DNA from: Caenorhabditis remanei | Lineage: Eukaryota; Nematoda; Chromadorea; Rhabditida; Rhabditidae | Reading direction: 5' to 3' | Length of the DNA: 64,000 bases | Assembly: GCF_010183535.1 (NCBI RefSeq) | Contig: NC_071328.1 | Location: forward strand, 5,394,001 to 5,458,000 | Part shown: positions 45,126-57,074 of the stretch, in pieces | Layout: each line of letters opens with the position of its first letter | How positions within the stretch are numbered: the stretch's first letter is position 1 | Position numbers and translations under genes: made by a program | Notes under the pieces: model-generated | What the model was told of the DNA's origin: nothing | Database searches by the model: none | Seen by the model: only the letters and a program-made list of their open reading frames with translations

Positions 45126-46600
45126 TCATTCCTTGTCCGATTTTTTCGAGCTACCGCCTTTGCTAAGAACCCTGAAAATTAAATAGTGTCTCCTGTTTTT
45201 CAATTAATGTCTCACTTTTTCAGAGTTGACTTTTTCTTGCTTTTCGACTTGCTCTTACTCTTACTTTTACTCTTGCTCTTGCTCTTATCAGATTTCTGCG
45301 TTGGTTCAGACTTCAAACTCGGAGATCTCGTCGATTTTCTATCCGATCTTCCGCTTTTCCCATCATTTGTCCTTCCATGATAATATTTGCTCGATGACAC
45401 TTTTGCAGACTTTTTCTGATCCAACTTCTTCTCTGATTCTTTTTTCGATTCATCCGAAACTTCATTGTTTATAATAGGGAAGACAAACTCATTCTTCGGT
45501 GGATCATTGAGAAGACTGGCTGTGCGGCGAGAGAATTTCAGACGCTGTTGGATATCCTTGTACTGTGGAGGCAGCATTTGGAGAACATTGGCGATTTCTC
45601 TAAGAAATGTTTGAAGAAGATTGCTGTAAAGGAGAGCACTCACTTTTGCTGAATGGCATACTGTTCTCGATTGACAGAGCTAAAAATGTACTCCAAAACT
45701 ACACCGAATGAAATAGCGACATTGTACACAAGTGTTCTGAGATGAAGTATAAGAATCTCGAATTTCATTCTAATTAACTCTACCTATAATAATTAATCTG
45801 ACTCTGAAACTCTCCAACATATGAACTCGCAGGAGAAGTGATAACAAGTCTACTATTCTCCGAACACGTGTATTCACTATCATTCGGTTCCAACAAATTC
45901 GAGTTTTTACAGCTTTTCCAATTAACTGAAGTTAATCGGAACACCTCACCCATTGCACAAACCGATTCGAACATTCGACGGATGTGGGCAAAGATTTCTT
46001 TCGATTCACGCACTTTGTTGAATGCCTGGAGACACAAAACTTTATTTTAAACAGAAACAAATCGGTGACATACACTTTTATTGGCTTCAAACCACTCAAT
46101 CATTCTTCCCATTATTGCCCAAAGTTTCTCACACATTTTAACCAGAGTTTTCAGTCGATATATTGTGGAGAGTTCCACTAAACTTATTGGCTGAAAAATA
46201 TAATGAAAATCTTTAAAATTCCCGAGTTTCTAGCTAACCAGCGATGGTTTCGCCTCTTCATTCGTCCAAACTCTGTTCTTCGCATCTTTCAAACGAGCTC
46301 TGATCTCCTCCCGATCATCTTTCACCATTCGTGGATTCGCTCCCAATTCACTGTAATCGAAGTTCTTGCTTGCATCCTCATCACCCTCTCGAGCACGTGT
46401 ACAATGTGCAATTATCGGTGTCAAATAATTAGTTTTTATCGCTTTTTTGTAGACTTCTAAAGAACTCGCCTGAAAATTCAGGGAGTTCTTTCGTTAAATT
46501 CTGGTTGTTTTTCTCTTACAGTCCATTTGAAAAAGAAGAACGATGCACTGCCAAGTTCACTTCTTGAGCTGGATTTTGAAGATACCTTATCTTTTGACAT
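45126..46600 (-). CDS. Unknown protein with lysine/serine-repeat tail
   Basis: Seven exons: 46520-46600, 46239-46469, 46074-46190, 45784-46025, 45644-45736, 45216-45599 and 45126-45171, giving 397 residues. The joins are in phase with GT-AG ends. The first 250 residues are mostly helical and contain a hydrophobic stretch (TLVYNVAISFGVVLEYIF) that could be amphipathic or membrane-bound. The tail is Lys/Ser-rich, with an almost perfect (Ser-Lys) run (KSDKSKSKSKSKSKSKS) at DNA 45240-45290. I do not recognise the family. It is 263 bp downstream of RPF2 on the same strand and is probably the third gene of a listerin/RPF2 operon. A nucleolar location would fit the basic tail but is a guess. Confidence 0.72.
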
Positions 46601-46863
46601 TTTGAATAAGAATTGAGATTAGTTATGGTTCTGATAATTCTGCTCTGAAAATTGCCACGAGACTACGTGAAATGCGTTTCTAAACCTTCACGCACGCATA
46701 AAATTCTGCCCCAATAAACCGTCGTTTCTCATAACAGTTTATAAAAAGTAATATCATGACCCAGTGTGTCAGGAGAGAACAGTGGAGTGAAGGTGGGTAA
46801 AAAGGAAAAGATAACCAACAACAAAATCAACAAAAATTATTAAAAACGAGTAGAATTCTTGAT

Positions 46864-47866
46864 TCATTCTTCCATTGCAACATCATTGGTTGCTGCCGCT
46901 TCAACGAGTGGTGTCTTCCTCAAAGCCTTCACTTTTCTCGTCTGGATATCATCAGTTCTCTGCTTTCCAACGTGCACTCTAGCCAATTGATTTCCAAACA
47001 CATCCTCGCTCATATTCTTTCTTCTCTTCTTCATGAGTGCCTTTGGTTTCTTGCAAGCCAATTTGAACAGCGCGTCATCGGCCAACTTCTTACGCATCAC
47101 TTCGAAGTTCAACGATGGTCCCATTTCAGTCAACTCGACACGTGGAGTAGCAGTCGCTGACTTTTTGAGCATTGGACGATAGACACGGAGAGCGATGTTC
47201 TTCTCGTCGATAGCAGTGAAAACGACGACAGTTTCGAGTCCTTCGAGACGGACAGTGTCTACTTTTGGTCCACGGAACCAGTCGATCATCAAATTTCCGA
47301 TACGTTTCATGTCGGAGTCAGCCTCGAAAGCGGCACCTTCAAGAACGATGCATGGCTTTGATCCGAGTGTCATTTTTGCAGTCTGAAACAATTGAAATTA
47401 GAAATTTTTAAATGAAAAAGTAAAAAAAAAACTAACATCAAAGTTCGATGCAGATTTGTAAGCAGTAATTCTGAGCTCAGCCATGTCGAGAAGTTGTCCA
47501 TCATAAGTTCTACCGAAAGTCAAACAGTTCGGCTTCTTTTTCGAGTTCGATCCAAGAACAAACATCGAAGTGTCGAACTTGGCGCCGGCACGAACAATTG
47601 GGGTCTCATCTTCGAACAAGTGGTACGGATTGTGCCTGAAAAAGTTCACTTATTGAAATTTTGTGAAAAAATTTGGCTCACTTGTCCATTTTCGTGGTCA
47701 ATGGCTTCTTCATATCATAAAGATCCATCATTGCGTGATTGATAATCTCATTGGTTTTTGTTCCACGACAGAATAACGTCTTTTTGTTATTCTCGACCGT
47801 TTTTGGTGCCCTGTCATCTAAAACTCGTTTTCCCTTCTTTGTTTTAATTTTCTCTACACGAACCAT
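46864..47866 (-). CDS. Ribosome production factor RPF2 (Brix domain)
   Basis: Three exons, 47682-47866, 47437-47635 and 46864-47382, encode 300 residues (human RPF2 306). The basic start MVRVEKIKTKKGKRVLDDRAP is characteristic. Brix features are LFCRGTKTNEII, MDLYDMKKPLTTKMDKHNPY, FEDETPI, SMFVLGSNSKKKPNCLTFGR and VELTEMGPSLNFEVMRK. With RRS1 it delivers the 5S RNP (5S rRNA, uL18, uL5) to pre-60S particles. It lies directly downstream of listerin. I recall Y54E10A.10 as the C. elegans gene. Confidence 0.93.
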
Positions 47867-48053
47867 CCTGAAACAATCGATAAGCTTGCGAAATTCGGCA
47901 GAAAAATCAAAAAGTAGGATTATTTCGCGAGAGAAACGGAGTTTCGAAAAAGAGAGAGAGAGCGAAAAAGCCGAAATTAACTTTATATCCGTAAAAGTAG
48001 AAAAACATAAATTTTTAAAATAATAACAAACACAAAATATATAACAAGAAAAA

Positions 48054-51000
48054 TTAAGTGAAGTTGTTGCGGCACAGCGGGCAGCTTGACTGATTGCTCG
48101 ACTCGAACCATTTGTACTGAAAGAATAATTATTGGGAAAAGTTAGTCCGCGGCCAGCGAGACACTATGTAGAAACGAGAGACAGCAGAGAAATATGGAAG
48201 ATCTCTCTGTTCTTGCCGTAAGAAAGATGAAAAAACTTACCAAACAATTCGAATGGAACTTATTCTTGCATTGCTTGCATCTAACTTTAGGTAATTGATG
48301 AGTCTGTTGATGCACTGTCATCATACAAATCGTACAATCCTCAACTCCTTCAACACCCTTATCCACATTTCGTTTCCACATTTCAATTCCTTCAAGAATC
48401 GCTCCATTCTGATGGAACAGATATGCATTCAGCTGCATAAGCCACTTCTTCGCTTTATCATTCTTCACGATAGCTTTGTCAATAGTCATATTCGGTACCG
48501 AGAGAGGGTAATCTGGGGTCAACTCGATAGTCAACTTCATTTTAGTCTCCTCCACAATATATTCGGCAATGATTTGACCAGTAACTGGCACAGTTCGAAC
48601 CTTCATCTCTCCTTCGAATTTCGCATCGCTAACTTTAGCAAGTTCGTTCTCAACGAGTAGGCGGCTGGCGTATTTTGTGACAACTTCATAAAAAACTGAC
48701 ACGTAGCTCTTGGGCATTCCTTTATGGAAATATCGAACAGCTGCAGGTAGCAGAGTGATGGATTTGAAGAGAAGTCTCGAGGCGAATTTGTCAAAGAAAA
48801 CTGGACTAGCGGTGTAATCCGTTTGAAGATAGTATTCTCGTTCTTTCAATTTTGCTGAAATGTTATAATTTATTTCAAGACTCTTTCTCTTATAACTTAC
48901 GAATTCTACAAGTGATCGGCATCTGTTGGAACTCGAATGGTTGATCCAACATCAACGCGTTTAGCGCATTCTTGAAGAATGGATCGATAGCATCACAGTA
49001 TGCTACTCTTTGTTCTTGTCTGAAGTTGATGATATCAGATGATTCAAGCGGAATCAACGCGAGATCGAGTAGCAATGGGCCAACGTGTGGATGATTATGA
49101 TCAACTGGGTATGCTTTGGAGAGCATTACAGGAAGAGCAAGTTTTGGTCGATTTGACACTTTCACTTCTGCTTCATCCGATTCTTCTAGTGCTTTGTGGT
49201 TTTCCGTGTTAAACATGATCGGCATTAATCTGAAAATAAACGGGAATAAGATACAACAATGGCCGCTTTTAAACTCACAATTTTGACACGGCGTATCCAA
49301 TGAGTTGAACATGCTCAATACCCGATTGGAAGAGACCAAAAGCTTGAGAAATACACGATTCTTCAAACGGAGTGTACTTGAAAACGGAGAGTTCTGGAAC
49401 GAATTCTCTCGCTGTCACATTATCATTCGGGACGTCAGCTGGGAATGTCGAGATGGAGAGCAACGCTTTCAGCAGAGTTCTGACGAAAGGAGTAGGCTGC
49501 TGATCTTTTCGAACCGTTCGGAACATGCGAACAAAGTAATTTTTGATGGTTGGCGCATAGAACTCTTCCCACTCTTCAACAGTTTCCTTCGTCTGATTTC
49601 CACTTTTGATAGACTCTGTTAAAACCATGTAGAGGTCCATGTAGAGAGCAGTTAATGCTTCCAATCGTGGATCCTCATCGAAAGCGTGTGGAGAGGTGGT
49701 GAGGATGTCAGTGGAGTTCTGAAATGTTATGAATTATTTTCGGAGCTTTTTTCATGTGCTCACATCCAACACTGTCACAATTCCACAAAGAGAGAAATCA
49801 CGAAGTTCCAGGTTTTCAGCAGAGAAAATGTCGCCACCGCATTGAATGAAACGCTTTGCGTATATCAGATTTATAAGCCAGTTGGTGTTGTTGGATCTGA
49901 AAAACAACACATAATGGAAAAAATGTAGATAAAATGCACGTACGTATCAAACTGGAAGATCTGGAACTCATTCTCAGATTCCGTTCCTTTGAACACTTTC
50001 TCCATGAACTGAATCGGTGAAAGTGGGGATTCATTTTGTGATTCTTCACTCGTTTGACTGCGTAAATATTTCTTTTCTTCTTCGTTGGACAATTCATAAC
50101 CATCCGCAAAGAAACCACTGATTCCTGAGCTATTCTGAACTTCATCCGATCGATTGACTCGCTTTCTGATTTCTTCTCTCATATTCTTCAGCTCTTCGTT
50201 GAGATTCGATAGGCAATATCTTTGTTCTACACATGATATCACACTGATCATTTGCCATCCGAATACTTGATGTGTTGCAGTGTGATCTGAAACAAAACAC
50301 GGAATTCTTTGAGTAATTAGGGAATATACTCACAGCGAGATGATAAATTGAAGAGAGCGATTCTCGAGAATTCAGTCACGAGTTTCTTGGTTTCCTGTTC
50401 ATCCAAATGGTCTACATGGCGAGTGAGCAGAGCAGGGATGACCGTAGCGTACTGTGAGAATGTTAGAACTTCCAACTCCAACTGAAATATAATCACTGAA
50501 TGAAAATTTCTGAAAAAGTTTTCTAATAACTTACAAAGCTGAGTCTCTCAATCATAATGTCAGAGTTTCCTTTCGAAAGAAGCAAGTTCTCAACAATCTT
50601 CGATCTTGTCTTATCTTCACACAACTCAATAAGTTTATCAAATCGAGAAGCAATTTCCAGAATCCTCTCAATATCATTCTCCTCACTATTTGCAAATAAC
50701 TTTTCGAAGAAGTGATCCGCATTGAAATCAGCTGTCAAATATTCCTTCATTCCTTGATAATGTTCCAGTTTCGGTTCCTCATCTGACTCGAAAATCGCAG
50801 CGAATAATTTCGAGACAATCGATTTCTCATCTCCATTGGAATCACTGGATTTCAACTTTTGTAGAAGAGAAATGAGGAAATCAACATTTTCAGCAGCTTG
50901 ATTCGTATCTAGTTCGATTCCTTTCTCTCTCAAAAAGCTCACAGCTTCAGCTATGGCTTTACCATTTCTTTTCTCATGCCAATAATTGATCATCTCTTGG

Positions 51001-53154
51001 AAAACTGTGACAGGAACTTGTTTCAATAAGTTTTCCCATATTTTTGAGTCTCCTTTCAGTAAGAGTCGACGTCCAACATAATCATTCTTGACGCTAATCT
51101 TCAGATTTTCACAGTTGGAATCAAGAATTAAAGAAATCAATTGAACAACATCAGAAGCTTGTGCCAAATCGAATTGTTCGGTGTTCTCGATGGCGGAAAA
51201 GCTTGTGATTTTGGTGATTGTTGCATCAAAATAGTTCTTTTCAGATTGAGCAAGATTTTTAATGATATTAAAATCAGCAAGTTCTGGGCTTGAAAAGAGA
51301 TTTGCATGCAATCCTGACAATTCCACATTCTTTCCAGGAGCTGTCAATGAATCTCTCAGATGGCGACTTTTCTCTTTTCCAACTTCGGCTATTTTTGTTT
51401 CAATCGACTCCAAAAGCTTCTGTAAATCTGTCTCGGCGAGTATCTTTCTCTCAATAATCCAATGAAGAAGTTCAGAAACACTTTCAGTGGCTTCTGCAGT
51501 TCCAAACATCATAGATTGTTCCGTAATTTTGATAATCAACGGGCTGAGAGTCTCCCAGATTTCCAGATTGACACGGTCATTTGAGAGAATCCAACGAACG
51601 AAGTCAGAGAATGTGTTGAACCAACAGTGGATTGCATTCAACGAAACATCTGTGTCCCATGGCAAGTTATCAACAAAGCTCTCCATAATTGACTTCAATG
51701 GTTTCAGATCGTCAACTGGGTTCTTCATTTCCTTGAGAAGTGTAACAATAGCGGGGAGGAGATAGTGTTTGAGAACTCTCCAATGATTTCCTTTCTTTCG
51801 AATCACATTCAGAAAACGTGGGAATATTCCTTTTTGCAATGAAACTGCCGATTGGAACTTCTCGTTTGACAACAACAAAATCATTCCTTCCCAAGCAGTT
51901 GCGCATTCTGGAGTGATCGTTTGAACGTCCAAATTTTTTTGCATATATGGAATAATTGATGGAATACTCAGCAATATATCAACATTATTCTGGAATTTAT
52001 AGCAAAGATTCAGAAGTTGAACTTTCAATGTTTCTCTTTTTCCAGCGAATGCTTTCCTGATATAATCCGAATTCTCAAAGATCTTTTTTGCATATTCTTC
52101 CCAAATATTAGATTCCGATCCCATTTCTTTGGTATACGATAGGAAAACGTGAAGAGATTGAGTCTCAAGTCTTGACTTCCGTGCTTCTTTATCTTCTGAA
52201 GCGTCATATTCAATCGGAGCCGCCAAATCATGTTTTCCTTGAACAATGCTTGCTGCGATATCGAAAGTAATCGGGGCGAATAGTTGCATGACTTGTTGTT
52301 TCTTGTCAGCATCGAATCCGTCTCGAATCACTGCATTCGCAGCAGCAGCGACACCATTGGTGACATCGGATTTGGCAAAGAGCACCATTGGGATGATCTG
52401 AAAGCAATGTTCGATTAGTTTCTTTACTTTTTCGACGAGAAAATCATCAATTTCGATCAAATTCGCAACAAAAAGGTGAAAATAGGGGTTTTTGAGATAA
52501 ATTCCTTGCTTTATGACATTTTTTAAATTAAAAGTAGCAGCGCAAAACTTGTTTTGTTCTCTCTTGTTCCCATAGGCTTTTAAAGAAAAGTAAAAACTTT
52601 GAACTAATTGGAAATTCACGTTTCCAGGTCACCAAAAACTCACTTTCTTCAATCCTTTACTTGCTGACTTTTTCAGTTTAATCAGAAACAACGAGATCAT
52701 TTTCATCGTGAGCAGTCTTACAGAAGGACTTCCGTCCGTGCTCAATTGTGGAACAAGACCACAAAAGTGTTCATAAGAGCTCTCTATCGATCCTTTCTCT
52801 GTCGTAACCAGATTCATCAACTCTTTTAATCCCTTCTCTCTCGTCTGACAATCCTTTTTCGTCAACTTCTTCATCACAATTCTCGTCTCATCGTCAATTT
52901 CAGAAGCATAATGTAACCGATTGTTGCTGGCAACCTGGAAAATTAATTGCTGATTTTCTAACCAGCTTTCCGAGTGTCTCACCTCGAAAATATTCATTTC
53001 AGGTGTCAAACCAACAAAAGTCTCCCCTCCTTGAGATAGATACCCGTGGGCTGAAGCGCTGCTAGCATTCTGAATTGCAGATTTCGAGTTTTTCACCATT
53101 TCAAATGATGTTTCTCACCTTCGCATTTCTTTTTCTTCGTTGTTGCTTACTCAT
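48054..53154 (-). CDS. E3 ubiquitin ligase listerin (LTN1)
   Basis: Eleven exons: 53119-53154, 52983-53069, 52644-52934, 50535-52397, 50334-50481, 49944-50286, 49764-49896, 49279-49718, 48901-49229, 48241-48854 and 48054-48116, giving 1448 residues (human 1766). The conserved N-terminal block is present (MSKQQRRKRNAKNASSAS, then MKKLTKKDCQTREKGLKEL), followed by a long HEAT/ARM-like helical middle and, at the C-terminus, the RWD-like region and RING-CH-type finger: CTICMMTV, LPKVRCKQCKNKFHSNCL, then KWFESSNQSSCPLCRNNF. Listerin ubiquitinates nascent chains stuck on 60S subunits after ribosome splitting. I chose the start at 53154 rather than an in-frame ATG at 53099: splicing 53119 to 53069 over a 49 bp intron restores the family N-terminus. 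Confidence 0.92.
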
Positions 53155-55546
53155 TTTTCGTCCCAACGCAATATTGCCAAGTATTTCTTCACTTCGAAGT
53201 CTCATACTGAAAAATGGAAGAATTTTATTTGCAGACGGGCGCGTTTGCAGCGATAATAATGTACACGGCCACGGAACGAGACAAGAACTCTGGCGCGCCA
53301 CTGCAGCGTGAGAAGAAGAGGAGAAGGAGGTAGAATCAGATTTGTGAAAGGGCTCATGAGAATCGATATGTGGGAAAACACACAGAGAAATGGGAAGATC
53401 GGAGAGTAAGCTACTGTTACTAAGGAGAAAACGGTGATGTCGGATCAAACAGGGGAGGTCTGGCAAAATGACGTGATGATACTTTCTGGGATGGGAATAT
53501 CTGAAAGGAGAACTAGTTGAAATGAGTGTACTACACCTACAAAACAGTCAAGGGAGGAGGGATGACGGGACAGATGGATAGGGTATTCAGTAGGCGGGGT
53601 CTTATATGATTTGCGTGGCAGACTAGAATATGGGTCTATGGGAAAGATCCCAGAGCCATTGTGTACAGAAATAATTGATAGGTCACGTCACACAAAGAAT
53701 CTGGTAAGAGAAGAAAGAGATTATGAAAGGATTGAGGTGAAAGTGGATAAGATAGGAAAGTGACTCAAAATGGAAAGAGTCGGAACAAAAATACGAAAAG
53801 ACAACAAAAGTTGATCTACACTGGGATCAACAATATCGTGATAAAATATCAGAAAAAACACCAGGAGTGTATTCAATAGGGGGAAGGATCAGGTATCTCC
53901 GTATTAGAAATTGAGTTTGCTATGTTTAACGAGTAAGAGGCTCTGAGAACAGTGCTTTAGATATGCAAACTTGTGCGACTAGAAATTCTTCGCAAACTAA
54001 GAAAAACTCTAAACGGATCAGACAGTCCTAAGCATCTAAAAAATGATGAATTTTTGGATGTTTGTTGAGATCAATGGACGACTGCTAGGCAGGGCTACAA
54101 GAGGTATGTACACACACACATCTACAGAGATTTGTGTCGGTATTCTTGGCATGAATCCAAGTTTTCCCAGAAGCAGACTTCAAAAGGCCTAGGGTCAGGC
54201 CAAATCTCCTAGAATACAACAGCTTTGGAATCAAGTGGTCAAACAATAAATTAGGGTAGGATAGGTGTACTCGGCCTGCCTGGTCCGGATCTGAGTTTTC
54301 CCAGAAGCAGACTTCAGAAGACCCAAGATCAGAACGATTGAGAAGTAATAGATTTGGAATCTGGTTTTCAGGGAGAGAATTTGGGTATATCAGAAGGGAT
54401 GAAGTGGATTTGGGGATTTGAGAGTTGAAGGAAGATATCTGTTTTTAGTGGAATCAAATACTAACTTTCTAAAAAGTTCATTCCTATGCGGAGCTTATAG
54501 TTAGCAATGGATGATAAAAGTTGAGTTATAGTTACAATAATTAAGGAAATACAATTCCTCTGGTTCATTATTCCACCTGGAAAGCTTCATCGGGTTCATG
54601 AAGAAGATCAGTGGAATTCAGAATGAATATTTAGTTCTCTGTGAAAACTGCTACAGAAAACAGGCTAAGCACACGAAGTTCCGTCAGGAGTTCTCAGGGC
54701 TCGACAAGAAAAAAAGAAAGAAAAACGGTCGAGACCGAACAGAATGCGGTTCTCATTAGCCGTTATCTTCTGGCTCGTTTCCACGTCTTCATTTTCTCTG
54801 ACAACCTGAGACCGAAGACTGTTAGGAGATAATTGAGATGCCACACAAAACAATAAGAAAGAAATTGGGAAGATTAGATGAGATGGGATGTGTAAAAATG
54901 AGTGAACGTGAAAAATCGGGGTGAGATTCATCAGAATTGTGAAGGGGCTCATGAGAATTGGTATGTGAGAAAACACACCGAGAAATATGAAAATAGGAAG
55001 GTAGACTACTGTGACTATGTGGGAAAACACAAAGAGAAATGGGAAGATCGGAGAGTAAGCTACTGTTACTATGGAGAAATCGGTGATGTCGGATCAAGCA
55101 AGGGTGATCTGGCAACATGCCATGATGATACTTTCTGGGATTCTATAGAGTCAGTCTCAGTCAAAATGGAAGTTCAGGGGGATCCTCATTAACTAATGCT
55201 TAAGAGATTCTCAAAGTTCTTTGAAAAACATGGAGAGAATTTTAGACTTCTTTGGGTAAGGTAAGAGCAGTGGCAGGGTGAGGATTGAGCTTGGTTTAGA
55301 CATGAAAAGGGCACGGATTGGGCAAGGGAACTTAACATCTTTTTACATCTGCTATCTTTAAATCTGCTACATCTGCTATATTTTTCCGTTTAAACTATAT
55401 GTTACGCAGCAAAAGAAAAACATGCGGCACCTGGAAAAATCAAATAATGTTCTCGTTTTCAATTTCAACCAGCACATTTCAATTTGTTTCTTTTCACCTG
55501 CTCAACACAATCATTCCTCATTTGTTTCCTCACTGCCACTCTTTCA
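53155..55546. repeat. Gene-poor 2.4 kb with dispersed direct repeats
   Basis: 53342-53490 and 54934-55140 are diverged direct copies (shared GAGAAATGGGAAGATCGGAG, AAGCTACTGTTACTA and GATGATACTTTCTGGGA); the second copy has an internal tandem duplication of about 50 bp. At 53514-53556 a segment containing GAGAACTAGTTGAAA and CAAGGGA recurs at 56866-56925. At 54155-54190 and 54292-54325 AGTTTTCCCAGAAGCAGACTTCA is duplicated. The first 100 bp are the listerin promoter side. No gene seen. Confidence 0.7.
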
Positions 55547-56614
55547 ATGTACCACATTTTGATAATAGGCTTCCGGAATAGTAACGAAACAACTGATTAT
55601 TACAATAGTATTGCTTCCATTGTCCAGACTTTTGAGATTATCGAGTTTATTGTAAACAATATTTTGTTTTTATGCTTATTGGTATACAAGTATCGGAAAA
55701 AAGCAGATACAACTGATGAGAATTTGCATGAGCCCATATTCAACCAGTTATTTTATAACTCTGCTGTCTGTTTAGTGATCAATGACATCTGTACGCTGGT
55801 CACTTTTGTTACAGCAGATCTAGAACAGTTAGATGCTGCGGGAACTTTTATTTACACAGTTATGGTTTTACTTGAAGTGTTTTTCATGTTACTTGCGAGC
55901 GTCATGTTTGCTATCATAACCGTTTTCTCATTTTTGGCATCCATTCAAAGAATCATCATTCTTCATTTACCAAACCACAAGTTCATAGTAACAGGGTAGC
56001 CCATTTTTCAGTATTCCAAATCCTACAGTTATATCGTTTTCAGTAATTGTCTGAAACTTGAAATCTGTCTAGTCTATGTATCACTCATCCATTACAGCTT
56101 CATCGTTTGTGAGTTGATTTCTAGAGATTCCACTTGAACCTCCGATTTTCAGTTCAACAGGAAGCACTACACAAAGAATTGACATATAATATGAAACAAG
56201 CTCTCTACATTTACAACATTATAATTCTGGCGATGTCTCTTATTAGCGGTGTAATCTATTTTCATATTTATAGAATCCTCAGAAAACTCAAAACTGGTGA
56301 TAATGGGACCTATTTGTTGTATCAGTTTGTTCCGATTCACACTATTTTATTGGTAAGTTTCTCATTGCATTGTTGCTCATTTTTGAAAATATCACTTTCA
56401 GATTCATAGCGTTGCAAATTTAATTGGAGAATTGTTAGATCAGTATATTGACAATGAGTTACAAATTAGATTGAAGATTAGTGTGCTATTTTATTTCATA
56501 TTCGTGCCTAACATTCCTGCAGTCGTTTCTTTATCTTATATCGTTTCACAGAAAAACTTCAGACACGTATTTACAAGGATCGCATTGCCTATGTGGAAAG
56601 AGATCTCTTCGTGA
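55547..56614 (+). CDS. Serpentine (seven-transmembrane) chemoreceptor-like protein
   Basis: Four exons, 55547-55995, 56044-56108, 56153-56352 and 56402-56614, encode 308 residues. Seven hydrophobic segments are visible: FEIIEFIVNNILFLCLLVY, NSAVCLVINDICTLVTFV, VLLEVFFMLLASVMFAIITV, LEICLVYVSLIHYSFIV, YIYNIIILAMSLISGVIYF, PIHTILLIHSVANLIGELL and ISVLFYFIFVPNIPAVVSL. A QR follows helix 3 (FLASIQRIIILHLP). The ATG chosen (MYHILIIGF) gives a short N-terminus; the frame is open further upstream without an ATG. Lineage-specific nematode chemoreceptors have this length and intron density. The subfamily (possibly srxa-like) is unsure. An AATAAA begins right after the stop. Confidence 0.78.
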
Positions 56615-57074
56615 ATAAATAAAAAAAGTGCAAGTTTGTTTTTGTTGTAATATGGAATGCTTCTCACACCTAAATTCTTGATCTGAACTTTAACTTACGT
56701 ATAAATGTTCTTGTTGATTAAAGTATGTTTTCACCTGTTGAACATATGTTAATGTTCTTTCGCTCTTTTTCCTTCCAGATTATGTTCAACTCCGATATTA
56801 TAACAATTTGAGACAGAATTTGGACTTGAGCTAGGAATTAATCAAGCAAGGGGGGGGGTTCACATCAGAGAACTAGTTGAAAAGTGTGCACAACACCTAT
56901 AAAACGGTCAAGGGAAGGGAGGGCTCTGAAAGGGAGAACAAAAGACACCCTGAGAAAACAGGAAACAAGGGTTTATAGCAAGTCGCAATAGAACATGATT
57001 TAATGACACAAGATAGGTATAATATATATGCTGAATTAACAGTTAAAAACAAAAGAAAGCATGCAATAAACGAC
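56615..57074. other. Convergent 3' region with a repeat fragment and a G run
   Basis: It contains the receptor 3' UTR (AATAAA at about 56615), a run of 9-10 G at about 56849-56858, and at 56866-56925 a copy of the repeat also seen at 53514. No gene seen. Confidence 0.55.

Larger units (their letters stand above)
45126..53154 (-). other. Probable three-gene operon listerin / RPF2 / unknown KS-tail protein
   Basis: Listerin ends at 48054 and RPF2 starts at 47866 (187 bp gap); RPF2 ends at 46864 and the next gene starts at 46600 (263 bp gap). All are on the minus strand and no promoter-sized gap intervenes. The next upstream gene is more than 2 kb away. Confidence 0.6.

Noticed and set aside
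53083..53099. ATG at 53099 as the listerin start
   Set aside because: It lies inside a 49 bp intron; the upstream exon at 53119-53154 restores the conserved family N-terminus.
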